Positions 12,851 to 25,710 of a DNA stretch of 64,000 nucleotides are shown in pieces. The position numbers and the translations under genes were made by a program. A model generated the notes under the pieces. That model had not been told where the DNA came from, made no database searches, and was given only the letters and a program-made list of their open reading frames with translations. The stretch is from Centroberyx gerrardi. Lineage: Eukaryota > Chordata > Actinopteri > Beryciformes > Berycidae. Within the stretch, counting starts at the first letter, position 1, and each line of letters begins with the position of its first letter. The stretch is from positions 28,640,992 to 28,704,991 of the forward strand of contig NC_135998.1 in NCBI RefSeq assembly GCF_048128805.1. Reading direction: 5' to 3'.

Positions 12851-14741
12851 TTTTATATATTTTTTTATTTTAATTTTTTGTTTATACCTGTACGAAGGCA
12901 GGCTGTCAGTTCTAATTTGTCTAGCCAATGATCTGTTATACCATAGGTATGGTTCTTTTCAGTCAAGTCAGTATTAATTGCATGGTGATGGATGAAGATA
13001 CTGTAACATAACCACTTATTGAGCTGTCTAAAATTATATGAGAAATGTATGTTATGAATTCTGTTGGAGGCAGCTGTATTTTCCCTTTATATCCGAGGTA
13101 TTTTCTGATATCAAATATCTTTTATTTTTCATCTTACAAATAAATCTTTCTATTCCTTCTATAGTGTTTGATTCCACCCACATCATCACCTCCTCTGTTC
13201 TCCATATTTGATGAGGCAGACAGTCACAGTAAATAGAAGTTCACTCTACTTTTTACTTTTTCTCTTTTTGTGTGTTTGTTTGCTGGTCATACTGACCGCT
13301 CTCCCTTATTCCCACTGCTGGTGAGTGTTAATTTTACAAATGAGATGTAAACATGCGCTGAATCTGACTGCACTGGTTTTGCCTGTAACCATGAGTAATC
13401 CCCCCCTCTGGAGACACACATCCTTCAATATATCAGAGTGTAGAATTCATTATAGAGGTGACTCAGTTGGTTGGCTATTACAAAATAATAAAACTTCCAG
13501 GTGCTTTCATGCAGCCCACACTTTTTAACCAGATTGTATCTGTTCTGTAAGTATTATTGTATTGTAAGTATTATTAAACATTTAATTGTAAGTATTATTA
13601 AACATTTTCTTGAATTCGGTCACACAATTGATCAATTACAATGCATTGGTATTGAAAAAGTGATATATCCACGTAGATGTGGAGATCTAGATAATAAACT
13701 ACTGCACCGAGAAGCATATTGGATTTCAGCCTACATGGAATGTCTCCTAGAAATCGAAGTGAAGAATTTGATTGAACTCCCTTCGTTTGAGTAACTGTTA
13801 CAATACCACTAATACATTTCACTAGAATGTTAACAGGTTGACTGTACTTACACTCAATGTTGCAACTTGATATATTGTATTGATATATTGACATACTGTA
13901 TTGATTAAATATTAACTAAAACTAACTGTTTTTCTTTATTTCTTAGAAATTTAATAATAAAGGAAAATCAACAACCAGATGGCATTATATAGGCTTAGAT
14001 CTTTAAATGATATTGCTTAACAATTTATATTGATGACACAGTGGATAAGGAAATAGATGTCTACATTTTGTATACCTAATTATACATAAATTGTGTTCTT
14101 TAATATGGTCTACATAGAATACCAATGTATTCAGTGCAAGGAGCAATAGCATACTCAGGAAATCAGCAATCAGCTGTATCTGTAAACAATACTTAACAAT
14201 GTAAATTGATATAACAGTGCATAATGATGCAGATGCCTGGATAATCTGTCTGGAACCACTGCTACAAATCTAGTCTGACGCTCGGCCCAATATCACCGGA
14301 ACCAGCCAATCACAATGATCCTGGCCCAGAGGCATCAAGCAGACTTTCTGCCTGAGGAGCCGTATTGATCCCCACAACGTCCAAGACAATTCCAGCAACA
14401 AAGTGACTCTGCAATTTAGAGACACATTTGTTATGGGGGTTAAGAAATTGTACCTTTTCATTCTTCCAGGTGATTTCCAGTGGACACATGAATCATTATT
14501 ACTGACAGATTAAGAGTAATTAATCATAATGATTACTCATCATCCCCCCTTCAATATTTTTTTCTTCTCCTGTCTGTCCATCCAGGCTTATTGTGAGCAT
14601 CTGTCTATCCAATCAGGAGATTTGTTTTTATGCATATTGGTGTCTCTCCCTATTTTCCTACTGTAATTACCAGATATGGCAGGAAGACAGTTAGTCGATG
14701 CCAGGCACACATGGAATGAGGTACACATGGTGATATATGTA

Positions 14742-14742
<1 letters not shown>

Positions 14743-14772
<30 letters not shown>

Positions 14773-14787
14773 TTTCCTCCTTCCTTC
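14743..14787 (+). repeat. (CTTT)n pyrimidine-rich microsatellite
   Basis: CTTT units grading into CCTT/CCTCC. Confidence 0.9.
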
Positions 14788-15389
14788 AATTCGCTCTCTT
14801 ACACGCTCGCACACCCGCCGACACAAACCAGAATGTCACCGCCATTAAGGGAACTGTCACGACCAATCAATGGCAGCCACCTTTGGCCTATCAGTGGCGA
14901 GCCCTAACTGTTTCCCACTCACACACACAGATCAGCCTCGCCTGCCTCCACACCAGTGACTCACTCTCACTTCAACACAGCCTATAGCTGCAATACCAAA
15001 AAAATGACTCTGCGTTGCCACGTCTGTGCTATGACACAGCTTCAGATCCATTCCGCCGCCTTATGGCAAATTATAACTATGGAGGATCTATTAGGGAGTG
15101 TGAGATCAGAAGGACTACATGAGAACGGTCATCTTTGATAATGTCGAGGCTGTTAAAGTTAAAAAAAAGCATCCCGGGAGACAGAGAGCGGCAACGCATG
15201 AGGCTGAGGCTGGAAGATGATGGGAGGCGTGGAGAAATGATTGCATTATATATGATCTGTGGCCAGTATTGACCCAGGCAGGCTGACGGCTCTGAAGCTA
15301 TCGACTGCCACGCCACTCGAGCATTACAGGAGGCGGGCGGCTCAACCAAGTGTAGGTCTGTCAGGATGTTCATGTAAGGAGTGTATGTT

Positions 15390-15445
15390 TGTGCGTGTGT
15401 ATGTGTGTGTGTGTATGTGTGTGTGTATGTGTGTGTATGTGTGTG
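15390..15445 (+). repeat. Compound (TG)n/(TA) microsatellite
   Basis: TG runs broken by single AT steps. Confidence 0.9.
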
Positions 15446-15610
15446 AGACAGAGAGAAAACAAGTGACTTGGTTTTCACAGATTGATGAATATTATACACC
15501 TATTCCCTTCTACTCTATACTATTCTGCATCCAGGGCATGCTGAATTATGACAGTGATAGCGTGTGTGTGTGTGTGTGAGGTGGGGACCCTTAATTTAGT
15601 CCACATTAGA

Positions 15611-15897
15611 GCCACAGACCCCCATTTGATGAGTTTTTGTCTCTCGGACCCAAATCTGAGAATATTTTTATTGTCAGATATGATTTTGTCCAGAATCCCA
15701 TGACTATCTGTATTGTAGGTAGAGAGATAACAGTGAAACTATGATCAAAACAGTCATTCTTCTACATTCTCTAATTGTTTTCACTTCTTGTAAATGAAAT
15801 AATGCTGAAGTTTAACAATTCATCAATTTGCTGGGGACCCCCTGGAACCCCCGCAAGGACCCCTGGTGGTCCCTGGACCACATGTTGAGAACCAATG
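15611..15897. mobile_element. hAT-like MITE, left end missing (copy of 63344-63636)
   Basis: About 280 bp closely match the element at 63344-63636 in the same orientation (shared cagatatgattttgtccaga block, shared ggacccctggtggtcc end, terminal ttgagaaccaatg). The left TIR is not recognisable. Confidence 0.65.
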
Positions 15898-16260
15898 CTA
15901 ATAAAAAGTAAGTAATGGTCATTTCCCTTCAGTCCAGGATGAAGTTGTCTCAGGAGAGAAGTTAAAGCCGGACCTCTCATCCTTCCTCCATTCATTATTC
16001 ACTTGCGTCCCCCCAAATCCAGGCCGTACACACCAGTGTCCGTCAGCCTGACCTTGTTGCAACACAGAGGGAAACATTTTGCTCTGCGCCGAAGAAGTGG
16101 TCTGAGGAATTAAACTTGAATGAGGCGAAGAACGTAACACACACAATACTTTCCCGAGTTTTTTTTCACGTCTCCTTTTCATGACAATATCTCCATCTTC
16201 TCCTGGTTCACTGGCTATGAAAAGGACACGCCATTGGCTTTTAAGATGCATTGTAACGAG

Positions 16261-16280
16261 AGCTGCTGCTGCTGCTGCTG
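16261..16280 (+). repeat. (GCT)6 triplet repeat
   Basis: Pure CTG run; no reading frame around it looks like a gene. Confidence 0.85.
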
Positions 16281-16441
16281 GGGAGAGAAACCGCTGAAAT
16301 TAAGAGGCTTTTATTATGGAGTGGCCGTGGAGGGATATGACTTTCTAGCGATTGCAGGAGGAAGGAACATTCGAGTCTACTTTTCTCTCTAAGTACAATA
16401 ATTTGGTCATTGATTGGTGCAAGGCAGCTCTCCGTCTCACA

Positions 16442-16443
<2 letters not shown>

Positions 16444-16484
<41 letters not shown>

Positions 16485-16485
16485 T
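16444..16485 (+). repeat. (CA)n microsatellite
   Basis: About 20 CA units with one CG step near the end. Confidence 0.95.
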
Positions 16486-18410
16486 TCAGAAAACTAAATG
16501 GTGCTGAAGCTCAGGCTGAGAAAGCCCATTTCAGCCCGAGTTGGAGACTATAATGATGGGCAATAATCTAAGGCAGCTCTCAGTGGGCTTGGGGTAGAAA
16601 CTATTTTCCACTGAATTACACAGGCAGTCATGCAAACGCCTGGAGACAGCATACATAGATAGATTTCTGGGATAGCCATTGGACAGAAAGCAGTCGTCGC
16701 AGTGGGGTCCATGACTATCAAATCAATAGAAAATTGCCAAAAATTTTGGCCGGATGTTGCGTTCCGCTCCTTACGTTCTATGCTATCCTTGCTTCACAAA
16801 TCAGCAAAGCAGTAATTGGTCCGTCATCATTTTGCATTTCTATTCTTGCTTTACACTAAAATTAGTGTTTAAAAATAAAAGTAGATCCGGTCTCCCAAAC
16901 AGGAACTACCTCTCCTAAATGGTATCCCTCCACAATGTCCTCTTCTATCAATAACTGGACCAACAGTCCAATGAAAATAAGAGCAGGAGATCTGTTGTTG
17001 AATCTGTTCACCAACATGTTCAATGTCAGTTTTCAGTCTATTTTCTGGCCTCATTCAAATGAATGGGAAGTAAAAATCCTAACACTACAAACTCGTCCAG
17101 CTGCATCTGATCTTGGTGATTAGTTTATAGTCTGGTTTTCATGGTGGTCAAGAGCTGAATAACCCCCATTAACCCCCATCATTTTACTCCCCTATTCATT
17201 TTCAAACAGGACTGAAAGAGAGTGGGATCCGGAGTCCTTGTGGGTCCAAAAATGATGTCACGCTTGAGAGGACTATAGGCTAAGTGCAGCTGAATACTGT
17301 CGGCTGCACCAAAGAACCCATAATCACAGTAATCAATGTCCTCATAACTATTATTGATTTTATAAAACAGTCTCCAGCTCATGCACACTTACTGAAACGT
17401 TTTCATCAAAGTAGCATCCATATATACAAACCTAAAAACAGTGACAGATTGCCATACTCTAAGTAGCTCCCTGGTTACCATAAGAATTGGCATAGCAACT
17501 AATAATACTAAAAGTACACCTTAACCAATTCAATTGCTTAGATGAAACTACCTCGGAGCTATTAGCTCCCACCGGTGCTTTCTCCTTTCTGTAAATGAAT
17601 TCAAGTCTCAACTGCAAATGGATTCGTCAGAAACTTTCAGAATTGGACGTCGGAGCCTCAGAGTAAGCAGGTCTGCTGAATTCTGCTCTCGGCGCATTCA
17701 ATTTGTGTGCATTCTGCTCTTCGTTTGCCACCGACTGACAAGCAGGAAAGTTTTTCTTTTTGCATTTTCCTCCCCCACAAATGCAGCTTTATTTTGAAGC
17801 CTTTCATCTGGCATGTTTGTGATCATTATTTTTTTGCATCTTTGCAGCTTCACATTCAGGGTGTTGAGAGGCTGTGTTATGTTACACAGAATAGGCAAGC
17901 TGCACAACCGGCTTCCAGCCTCCAGCTTGGCACCGGCTTTGGTCTTGCTGACCATGAAACTGGTGATTTTTACCAGATCCTCCCAGTGGGCCTTGAGTTT
18001 GACACATCGGAGCTGCCGTGTCACATATGCAATACATTTCCAATTTGGCTAAGAATGTTATTTATATGCAGCATAACCATGATAGAATATTATCTAGAAT
18101 GAATCCAAGTAATTGTGTTTTTGATGTGCAGGATATCCCTACCGGCGGATGTAACTAACCAATCTCGGCGAGGATCTACTATCAATTCCAGCATCTCTCC
18201 TTTGTCTCATCCATATTCAGAATTCATTATTCACATTCACTCACCCAAACAAATTTGTGTGTTCGTCACAATGCATATTGTTAGCTCTGTGCTGGCTTAT
18301 AGAGAAAATGTTGGAAAAGGAGAGAAGAGTGAGTAGAAGAGAAAGAGACAAGATGTAACTTGCAGTGAGCCCAATCTTTTCCACTTTATCTCACCTTGCA
18401 ATCCCCCACT

Positions 18411-18495
18411 GCACACACGCACACACACACACACACACACGCACACACACACAAACACACACGCACACGCACATGCACACGCACACGCACACAAA
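18411..18495 (+). repeat. Imperfect (CA)n microsatellite
   Basis: CA runs with many CG steps over 85 bp. Confidence 0.9.
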
Positions 18496-18697
18496 CTCAA
18501 AGGTATACTGGAGCCCTGTTAGCTGGAGTGCAGAAGCAGCCCCACTGATTGGATGATCAAAGTTGGGATCTGACAGGAAAACACTGTTGTCATGGAGACA
18601 GAGTCCATGTGGTGCGGTAATTGCAGACAGAGGCACAACATCAACAGAAATGGTAATCAGTCAGAGCTCAGTTGGGCTTTCTATATGTATGATGAGA

Positions 18698-18700
<3 letters not shown>

Positions 18701-18751
<51 letters not shown>
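18701..18751 (+). repeat. (TG)25 microsatellite
   Basis: The longest pure dinucleotide run in the left half; about 200 bp from an opposite-phase CA run (18411-18495). Confidence 0.95.
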
Positions 18752-18753
<2 letters not shown>

Positions 18754-20258
18754 ATTTGTGCATGCATGTGCATTTCCATGTGCTTCCGTCAGTCCCAAAG
18801 ATACTTACGGGCCATCTGGGTTTTTTGGGACACTAGTTCACCAGAGAAGGTTCCGGTCTCTCTTTACACCTGTTATCAGTTCTTACTGTTTTAAAGTCTG
18901 GCCAAATATGTAAAAATAAGAATGGCTAAGATCATGAAAAGGTAAAAAAAAGAAAAAAAAAAAAAGATAGAGACTAAATTTGGTTGTGAATCAGTCTAAA
19001 CCTACACAGCAGATTGGTGTGTATATGCAGCAAATGTGTTTTTTTCAGTTTTTTTTTTGTCTTTTTTCTGTAATGCAGATCAACCAAGATGATATTTGTG
19101 GAGACTTTGTGGAGACTCATGTTGAAAGTTGGAATTAGAATATACAATTTACAGTAAAAACAGTTAAATCGCCAGAGTGGACTCGCGGCAAAACTGCCAA
19201 ACTTCGAGAGGATCCACTTCAAACGCGACTCAACCATGTGGAACTGCAGCGAGGCTTCACTGTCTGGAGGAACTTTGTGAGGGTCTGGGTCCAGGCGGAG
19301 TTGAAAACTTTCTGAAATCCTTGAAGCAAGTCAAAAAAAAAAAAAACTTTGGCACTGCCTCACTACTTCTGGCTGCAATTTCTCTATAGCCAGCGGCAGT
19401 CCGAGTCCTCCCAAATCAAACTGAATGAAAGATTAAAGCTCGCCATGGTCCTTCCAGCTCTCCAATCACTGTATGCAAGTGCAAGTTTGTTTTTTGTTTT
19501 TCTCAGGTGCATCTGTATTGCCAAAGGGTTAGCAAGCCGGTACTCTGGTTTTGTTAAAACCTGTACATTTGGCCCCCAGCAAGTGTAGTGCTTTAGCCTC
19601 ATCATAGAGGTCCATTACATAAGCAGGATTAAAGGTGTCTAGATTTGTAGCTGTATAGTGGCACCACATGAAGTAAAGTGTAAATAATGAGCTTTCAGAG
19701 GGGGTGACATAAGATGCTGCCTCTATTCCACCTCAACCCCCAGAGTTTTTTTTATGAAAAGCGGTGATAATGATGATGTGAGTCAGTTCTCTAAACGTTT
19801 GTTCTTGATCATAAGGCAAAGAAATCCTGAAATACAGATCCAATGTTTTCATGCTTTCCTGGGATTTTTAAAGAACCAGGAGACACCCGACGCAATACGC
19901 CCAAAGTGTTCGGAGGCTCAGCTGATGCCCGAGGCCCCCAGGCAGTATCTTCTATTTTCCCCTCGCTCTCGTCTCTCCTGTCTCTTTCTGAAAATCCTCA
20001 GACGTATAGGTGCAAGAGCTCCGAAGATTTTGATTCGCTCCATCGGACTTGCTCTGAAAAAAATCAATACACCTCTCATAGAGGTGCTAGCTTGTAATAA
20101 CCCCCGAAATATGAGGTTACAAGAAGTGAACGTTAATCTACACCTCAAGTCCCCTATTTAAATCTCTTGATTTCCCATCAAGTTTGCAATAAACTCAAAC
20201 ATTTTTTGGATTATGTGAGTGTTATGATGCAAACATGCCAACATAGCAATCATTATCA

Positions 20259-20282
20259 ATAAATAAATAAATAAATAAATAA
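20259..20282 (+). repeat. (AAAT)n microsatellite
   Basis: About six AAAT units. Confidence 0.9.
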
Positions 20283-20400
20283 TCAAAAACACTACTGTAT
20301 ATACTGTGTTGACTGTGTGATATGCACCAATGTACATAGGACTGTACTAAACACATCAGTGGATGAACAGAGAATCTATATCATCTCATTGTATACCACT

Positions 20401-20422
20401 CACACACACACACACACACACA
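20401..20422 (+). repeat. (CA)11 microsatellite
   Basis: Pure CA run. Confidence 0.9.
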
Positions 20423-22116
20423 GACAGAAACACACATACGCACGGCGGCCACAGCGCGCCTCGTGTCATTCATCTCAATACAATATTTACCTCCACCATA
20501 TATATCTTATTAGCGGGAACAGGCCTGCATGCACTGATACTCCCTACACCAAAGACATCCGTCTCCATCTGCCCGTCTGCTCTGGGCTGCGGCCAGAGAC
20601 AGATGAAGACAGAATGGAAGGAAGGAAACAAGGAGCAATAATAGGAGAAAACATGGATATTACACATGGGCAGATCAGACAAATGAGGCATGACAGAGAA
20701 GGAAGGACAAACAGCTCTCACTGGAACGATGGCAGATTGATAATCTCGCACTCTGGCAGTAACGCCAGCACATCCATTCATGGTCACACCTGTTTGGGCT
20801 TGCTTTGCAGTGAGCAGAGAAGACAGAGATGCCACTGTCTTAAGGACTCCCTGCTGACATGAGAAATATGGATGCAACAAGCGGAGCTACCCAGAAACCT
20901 TTTGGGCTGCAAACACTGGGGGAGCCACATTTGCGATGTTACGACTTGTCCGCACATGTGTCCCGTCACCTTGGACATTCAGGCAAGTCGGACAGAGAAA
21001 CGGCAAGATGGATGGATTTGTGTGATGATGATGAGGATGATGGAGTGTCGATGGCGAACGCCCCGCTGAGAGCTCCCCGCATGCTGGAGAGGCCTCACCG
21101 CTGATTTGAGACGACAGACGTGACAATCAGCCATTTGCCTGCTGATCCGGATCGCTTGTCACCGTCTCCCTTACAAACACACGCACGCTCTAATACACAC
21201 TAATCACCGTCATGCACCTCAGCGGAAGGAGTGGAAGGACCTCTCTCTCTCCCTCACCTCCCTTGCTTGTCAGCATACTGAAGGATGATTTGCACGTTAA
21301 TTATAAGCGAGAACAAAAGCAGCTACCTCGTCCCTCTCAGGAATACACTTCTCGGTGACACTCCTCAACTCTCTCTCTCTCGTTTCCCGCCCTCCTCTTA
21401 GTCGTCTAGCACTCTTGCTCCATCTAGTTGTCTTGTTGCTGTGAATAGTAACTGATAGTCAGTCTTTATAACTGGGGATTATTCCTCCTCCTGCTCTCTT
21501 GTTATACATCTTTTGGCGGATGTGCAGCCAAGAGGAAATGTGGATAAACCTAGATAAAAGCAGTGAACCTTCAATATATATCATATTACAAACATAGCCT
21601 ACTTGCGTACACACACACACACGCACAATTATTTCCCTGTCTCCAGCTGGCCACCCTCTGACAGCAGGGTCAGGGAAGGGCAAGACTGACTGTCTGAGAT
21701 ATATCAAACTCCTTCTGCGTTGGCCCCCAGAGCCCTGCTGTGCTTTGACCCAGAAGGGACTCCAGAAGAGACGGGAGCCCCATGCACGGACCGTTAGCTC
21801 CGCCCGGTGTGGAGGGTAGGGTTAGGGTCACCGGACCTCCAGAAGGTAACACCGTGTCAGCGTCGGCCTGGAGGCAAGAGAACTCACACCCCATTAAGGA
21901 GACGAGAGAGAGAGAGAGAGAGAGGAGCAGGAGCTGATGGGAGACAAGACTGGAGCATTACAGGAATTTGAGGAGCTTAAAGATGCAGTTTATGTAATGC
22001 CCATGGGTTCAGCTCCCCGAAGCTGCTTCCCTCTCTGCGCTTCTTTTTACCCTCCTACCACATGTGGGTGACCTCAGGGAACACAGCGCCTTAAGGCCTC
22101 TTACACCACATAAATA

Positions 22117-22685
22117 CACTCACCGAGCACTTTATTAGAAACACCATACTAATGCTGGGTAGGTATCAGCTTTCAGCTCGATGTCAACCGGCTACCAAAG
22201 TGACATCCGCCTCAAGGTTTGATGTGTTGTGCATTCTGAGATGCTTTTCTGCTCACCACGGTTGTAAAGAGGTTATCTGAGTTACTGAAGCCTTTCTGTC
22301 AGCTCCAACCAGTCTGACCATTCTCCTCTGACCTCTCTCATCAACAAGGCGTTTCCGTCCGCAGAACTGCCGCTCACTGGATGTTTTTTTGTTTTTCGCA
22401 CCGTTCTGTGTAAACTCTAGAGACTGTTGTGCGTGAAAATCCCAGGAGATCAGCAGTTTCAGAAATACTCAAACCAGCCCGTCTGGCACCAACAACCACG
22501 CCACGGTCAAAGTCACTGAGATCACATTTTTCCCCATTCTGATGTTTGATGTGAACATTAACTGAAGCCGCTGACCTGTATCTGCATGATCTTATGCATT
22601 GCACTGCTGCCACATGATTGGCTGAATGGATAATTGCATGAATAAGCAGGTGTACAGGTGTTCCTAGTAAAGTGCTCGGTGAGTG
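22117..22685 (-). mobile_element. Internally deleted Tc1-type transposon
   Basis: Ends CACTCACCGAGCACTTTATTAG (from 22117) and its inverse (to 22685), each next to TA (22115-22116 and 22686-22687), as expected for Tc1/mariner. Inside, a minus frame (22709-22374) contains DLSDFDRGVVVGARRAGLSI then TADLLGFSRTTVSRVY, the N-terminal paired-like helix-turn-helix of Tc1 transposases. The DDE catalytic part is absent, so it cannot transpose itself. Full elements are over 1.2 kb. Confidence 0.85.
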
Positions 22686-22692
22686 TATATTT

Positions 22693-22855
22693 GCTTTTAA
22701 AATCTGCAAATTACATCGATGGGGTTCCCATTAGTAGATTTGAAAAGAAAATTCAATGACAAAGTTATGTAAATATAGACAAACTTCTAAAAATTCATAT
22801 TTGATTATAGACATGGTTTTGTCAATATGTTTTCTGACGGCAACAGAGCTGTTAA
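22693..22855 (+). repeat. Direct repeat, copy 1
   Basis: About 160 bp matching 23388-23548 (shared aatctgc.aattac.t.gatggggttcccattagta and gattatagac.atggttttgtcaat). It starts directly beside the right end of the Tc1 element. Non-coding. Confidence 0.7.
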
Positions 22856-23387
22856 GGGACATAATTATGGTTCAATCAGGAGAGACTAGGATGAATGCTG
22901 AAATGAAAAACTTTATTCATGACATGAAACATGATGGAAACTTTTCCGTAAGCTCCATGGAGGAACTCGTCCCATTCGTGAAGTTAGGAGTACATCCGGG
23001 ATGGACGTAGGAATTAGGAAGCTCTGTCCCCCTGGGGAGTTCCTCTGGAGCCTGGACATGGTGGTGGTGGGGTGGAGGAGGGACGAAGGTAAGCACAGAG
23101 ACTGGGATGACAGCAGCATACAGCATAGATCTGTGAGTAGCACAATAGCATTGAAGGTGACGTGTTTATACTCCCGTCATTTAGACGATTGGCTCTTTGA
23201 CAAAGAGAGGGAAGTGACGGCTAACTCTGATTGGTTCTCTGGAAAAAAGGGGGAGAGTTTTTGCCAACTCTGATCGGGTAAAGAGAAAGCATGAATGAAT
23301 GAATGAATGATTTAGGTAGTCTTCCTGATTGAAATTGCGTAATACTTCACTTAATTGAAACAGGCCTTATCGTGTAAATATATCATT

Positions 23388-23548
23388 TTTTTAAATCTGC
23401 GAATTACGTAGATGGGGTTCCCATTAGTATATTTGAAAGATAAAACGTAATGATAAAGATGTGTATACACAAACATCTAAAAATATATACTTGATTATAG
23501 ACGCATGGTTTTGTCAATGTGTTTTCTGACAGCAACAGAGAAGTTAGG
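23388..23548 (+). repeat. Direct repeat, copy 2
   Basis: Second copy of the 22693-22855 unit, about 80-85% alike by eye. Followed by a second short repeat (ttaattgaaacaggc at about 23351 and 23568). Confidence 0.7.
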
Positions 23549-25104
23549 GTCTTTTCTCATATTACGCTTAATTGAAACAGGCTTTGACGAATGTATTGTT
23601 ACTTTATAATATCCCTCCAAGAACCTTAATAATAATAAAGTATAAAAGTGTAAGATTTTCTTATGTAAAATGAAGCGCATGCAGTATGTTATAGGTAGAT
23701 AAGACAGACACATAAGCAGTTACATACACTATCATGCATTTACACAAACTTCTATAAAATGAGGAACTTGCTGTCTCTACCTCTTTATTGCAGTATACAA
23801 TGCAGCATAAAATGTAATATTAGTATGTTTACATCTCTTAATCTTCAGAAGACCTCTGAGATGGATCTTGAGAAGGTTCTTCAAGGTTTGATGTTGGGTC
23901 ACCTTGACTTCTGCTTCCCTAACCACTAAATCTTTGCTGCCCAGACCCTTCGCAATGACTGCTATTTGCCACTCATTTCTTCTCAGCTGATTGCCTCTGA
24001 ACAGCGTGTTCTGCTTTCAGGTTTCAGGTCTTTTGCATTACCTCCTCTGACAATAACGGTCACACAATATGAGAAAGGTAAAGGTTCAGGTTTTGGTTGA
24101 AATATCTATAGATATTCACAGGTTGTGGGCAGTGAAATCTTTTACATTTGAAAAAGGCCACAGTAGCCTGTGCTCTGTAATATATTGAAAAGGTGTATAG
24201 TTTTCTACAATGACACTCTCTGGCCTTATAGACTTGTTCATGTGAAATTACATTACATTAATTTCTGTTGCAGTAAATTCACATATCTGCTTCCTTAAGT
24301 TCCCATATTCCTTTCATTGTTCTATAATGCATATCGCTGTTGTCATGTAAAAACCTTGAAACTCAATTTTTGTGATTTTTCGTGTTTTAACTTTAAATGC
24401 AGGACTACATGGTCCTCTATGGGTTGAGAAAATTCTACATCCCTTGGACTTCTGAAAACCCTTTTAAAACCCACTGGATAAACTCAAAAATGCATGGTGG
24501 TCAATCTGAAAACAAAGTGATACTTTTCACAATGGCTCTATTGTTCACTGTATACATATTGACATTTTTCATATTTCTGTATTTTATAATGTTGTGTTTA
24601 TATCGCACATATTTCATATATAGTAAACAATCAATCACTTCATACCCATACAGTCTATTGTTAGTTGCTGCTGCAAAAACTTGTGATCAATAATGTTATG
24701 TTATGTTATGTTATCATGTCTTGATTAGAAGTATTAGAATCATACTCTCTAACAGTGACATGGGATTTAAAACCTGTCCATGCAGGGTTAGGGTTAAATT
24801 ATATATACATAATTTCCGAGCTTTCTCTGTGTGCCTAAATCTGCAGATTGTGTATTCAGTGTTCAGCTAGTGGGTAGGAGTGTTGGAGAAAATCCAACTC
24901 TACTCTCTCTGGAGGTACTGGCTTCCTTTAGCAGTAGATGGGGTGGTCACTGGTAACATCATGCAGGCAGGGTTGCCAGCATGTTAAATTCTGTGCAATG
25001 TGCTGAGGGCCAGGAACCAAATACGCGTGTAAAAGCCATCATACTACTGGAAACAATGTCTCAATAAGCAGAACAAAACACTCAGTGCTGTTCATATTTC
25101 CACA

Positions 25105-25710
25105 ATATGCTCATCGAAAGCTTTTCACACTGTTAATCATGACTTTCTACTATGCAAATTATCTCTCTCTGGTTTTCATAGACTGCCGGCTCCACAATTA
25201 CATTATCGGCAGACAATAATGCATTGTTGCAAATGGATGGACATCAGATATGGCACACCTGTGTGTCCCACAGGGGATTAATTGCTGGTTCCTGGTCCAC
25301 ATCAATGCCCCAAATGCTGTATCCTCATCACTGCCTCCTGTTCATTTTTTGCTGATGTCAACCTGATCTCAGCAGATGAATATCTCTTCACACAAAGCTG
25401 AAGAAAATGCTGGTTTTCAAAAAAAAAAAAAAAAAAAGAAAATCTCCAACTGGTCCCAAGCACAAACTATCTCTGAAACTGCGGCCAGAAATACTGGCTT
25501 GGAAAGATCAAAGCCAACTTTCATCTACCAGATTCTTGGGAGTCATGAAGATTTTAGCTGAAAAACTATATTCATCTCATTTGCAATAAAAAGACAACGT
25601 CTCCAAGTATCGTCAGCAAAATCATCAGACATGTCTTGATGTACCCATATGTTGCATACTGTAATATTGTTTGGGCTTCTGGATTTGCTGCCTATCTCCA
25701 GACTACTCAC
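25105..25710 (+). pseudogene. LINE reverse transcriptase relic
   Basis: Broken plus frames give RT-like pieces in the correct order: a block like KAFHTVNHDFLL, a GTPVCPTG stretch in the place of the PQGS motif, FADV for the catalytic YADD region, a FLGV block, and a segment like YPYVAYCNIVW. A poly(A) run at 25420-25437 interrupts it. The order fits CR1/L2/Rex-type RTs. Many stops and frameshifts. Confidence 0.55.

Larger units (their letters stand above)
12851..22114. other. No gene seen; microsatellite-rich
   Basis: Holds the MITE at 15611-15897 and seven microsatellites. Three tandem copies of ttgtaagtattatt lie at 13546-13606. Frames of 130-180 codons (19754-20161, 20317-20862) are low-complexity or lack any recognisable domain. 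Patches at 15050-15150 and 21270-21330 look non-repetitive and could be regulatory, but nothing proves it. Confidence 0.45.

Noticed and set aside
20317..20862. 181-codon plus frame
   Set aside because: Runs through a CA microsatellite and has an overlapping frame of equal quality; no known domain.
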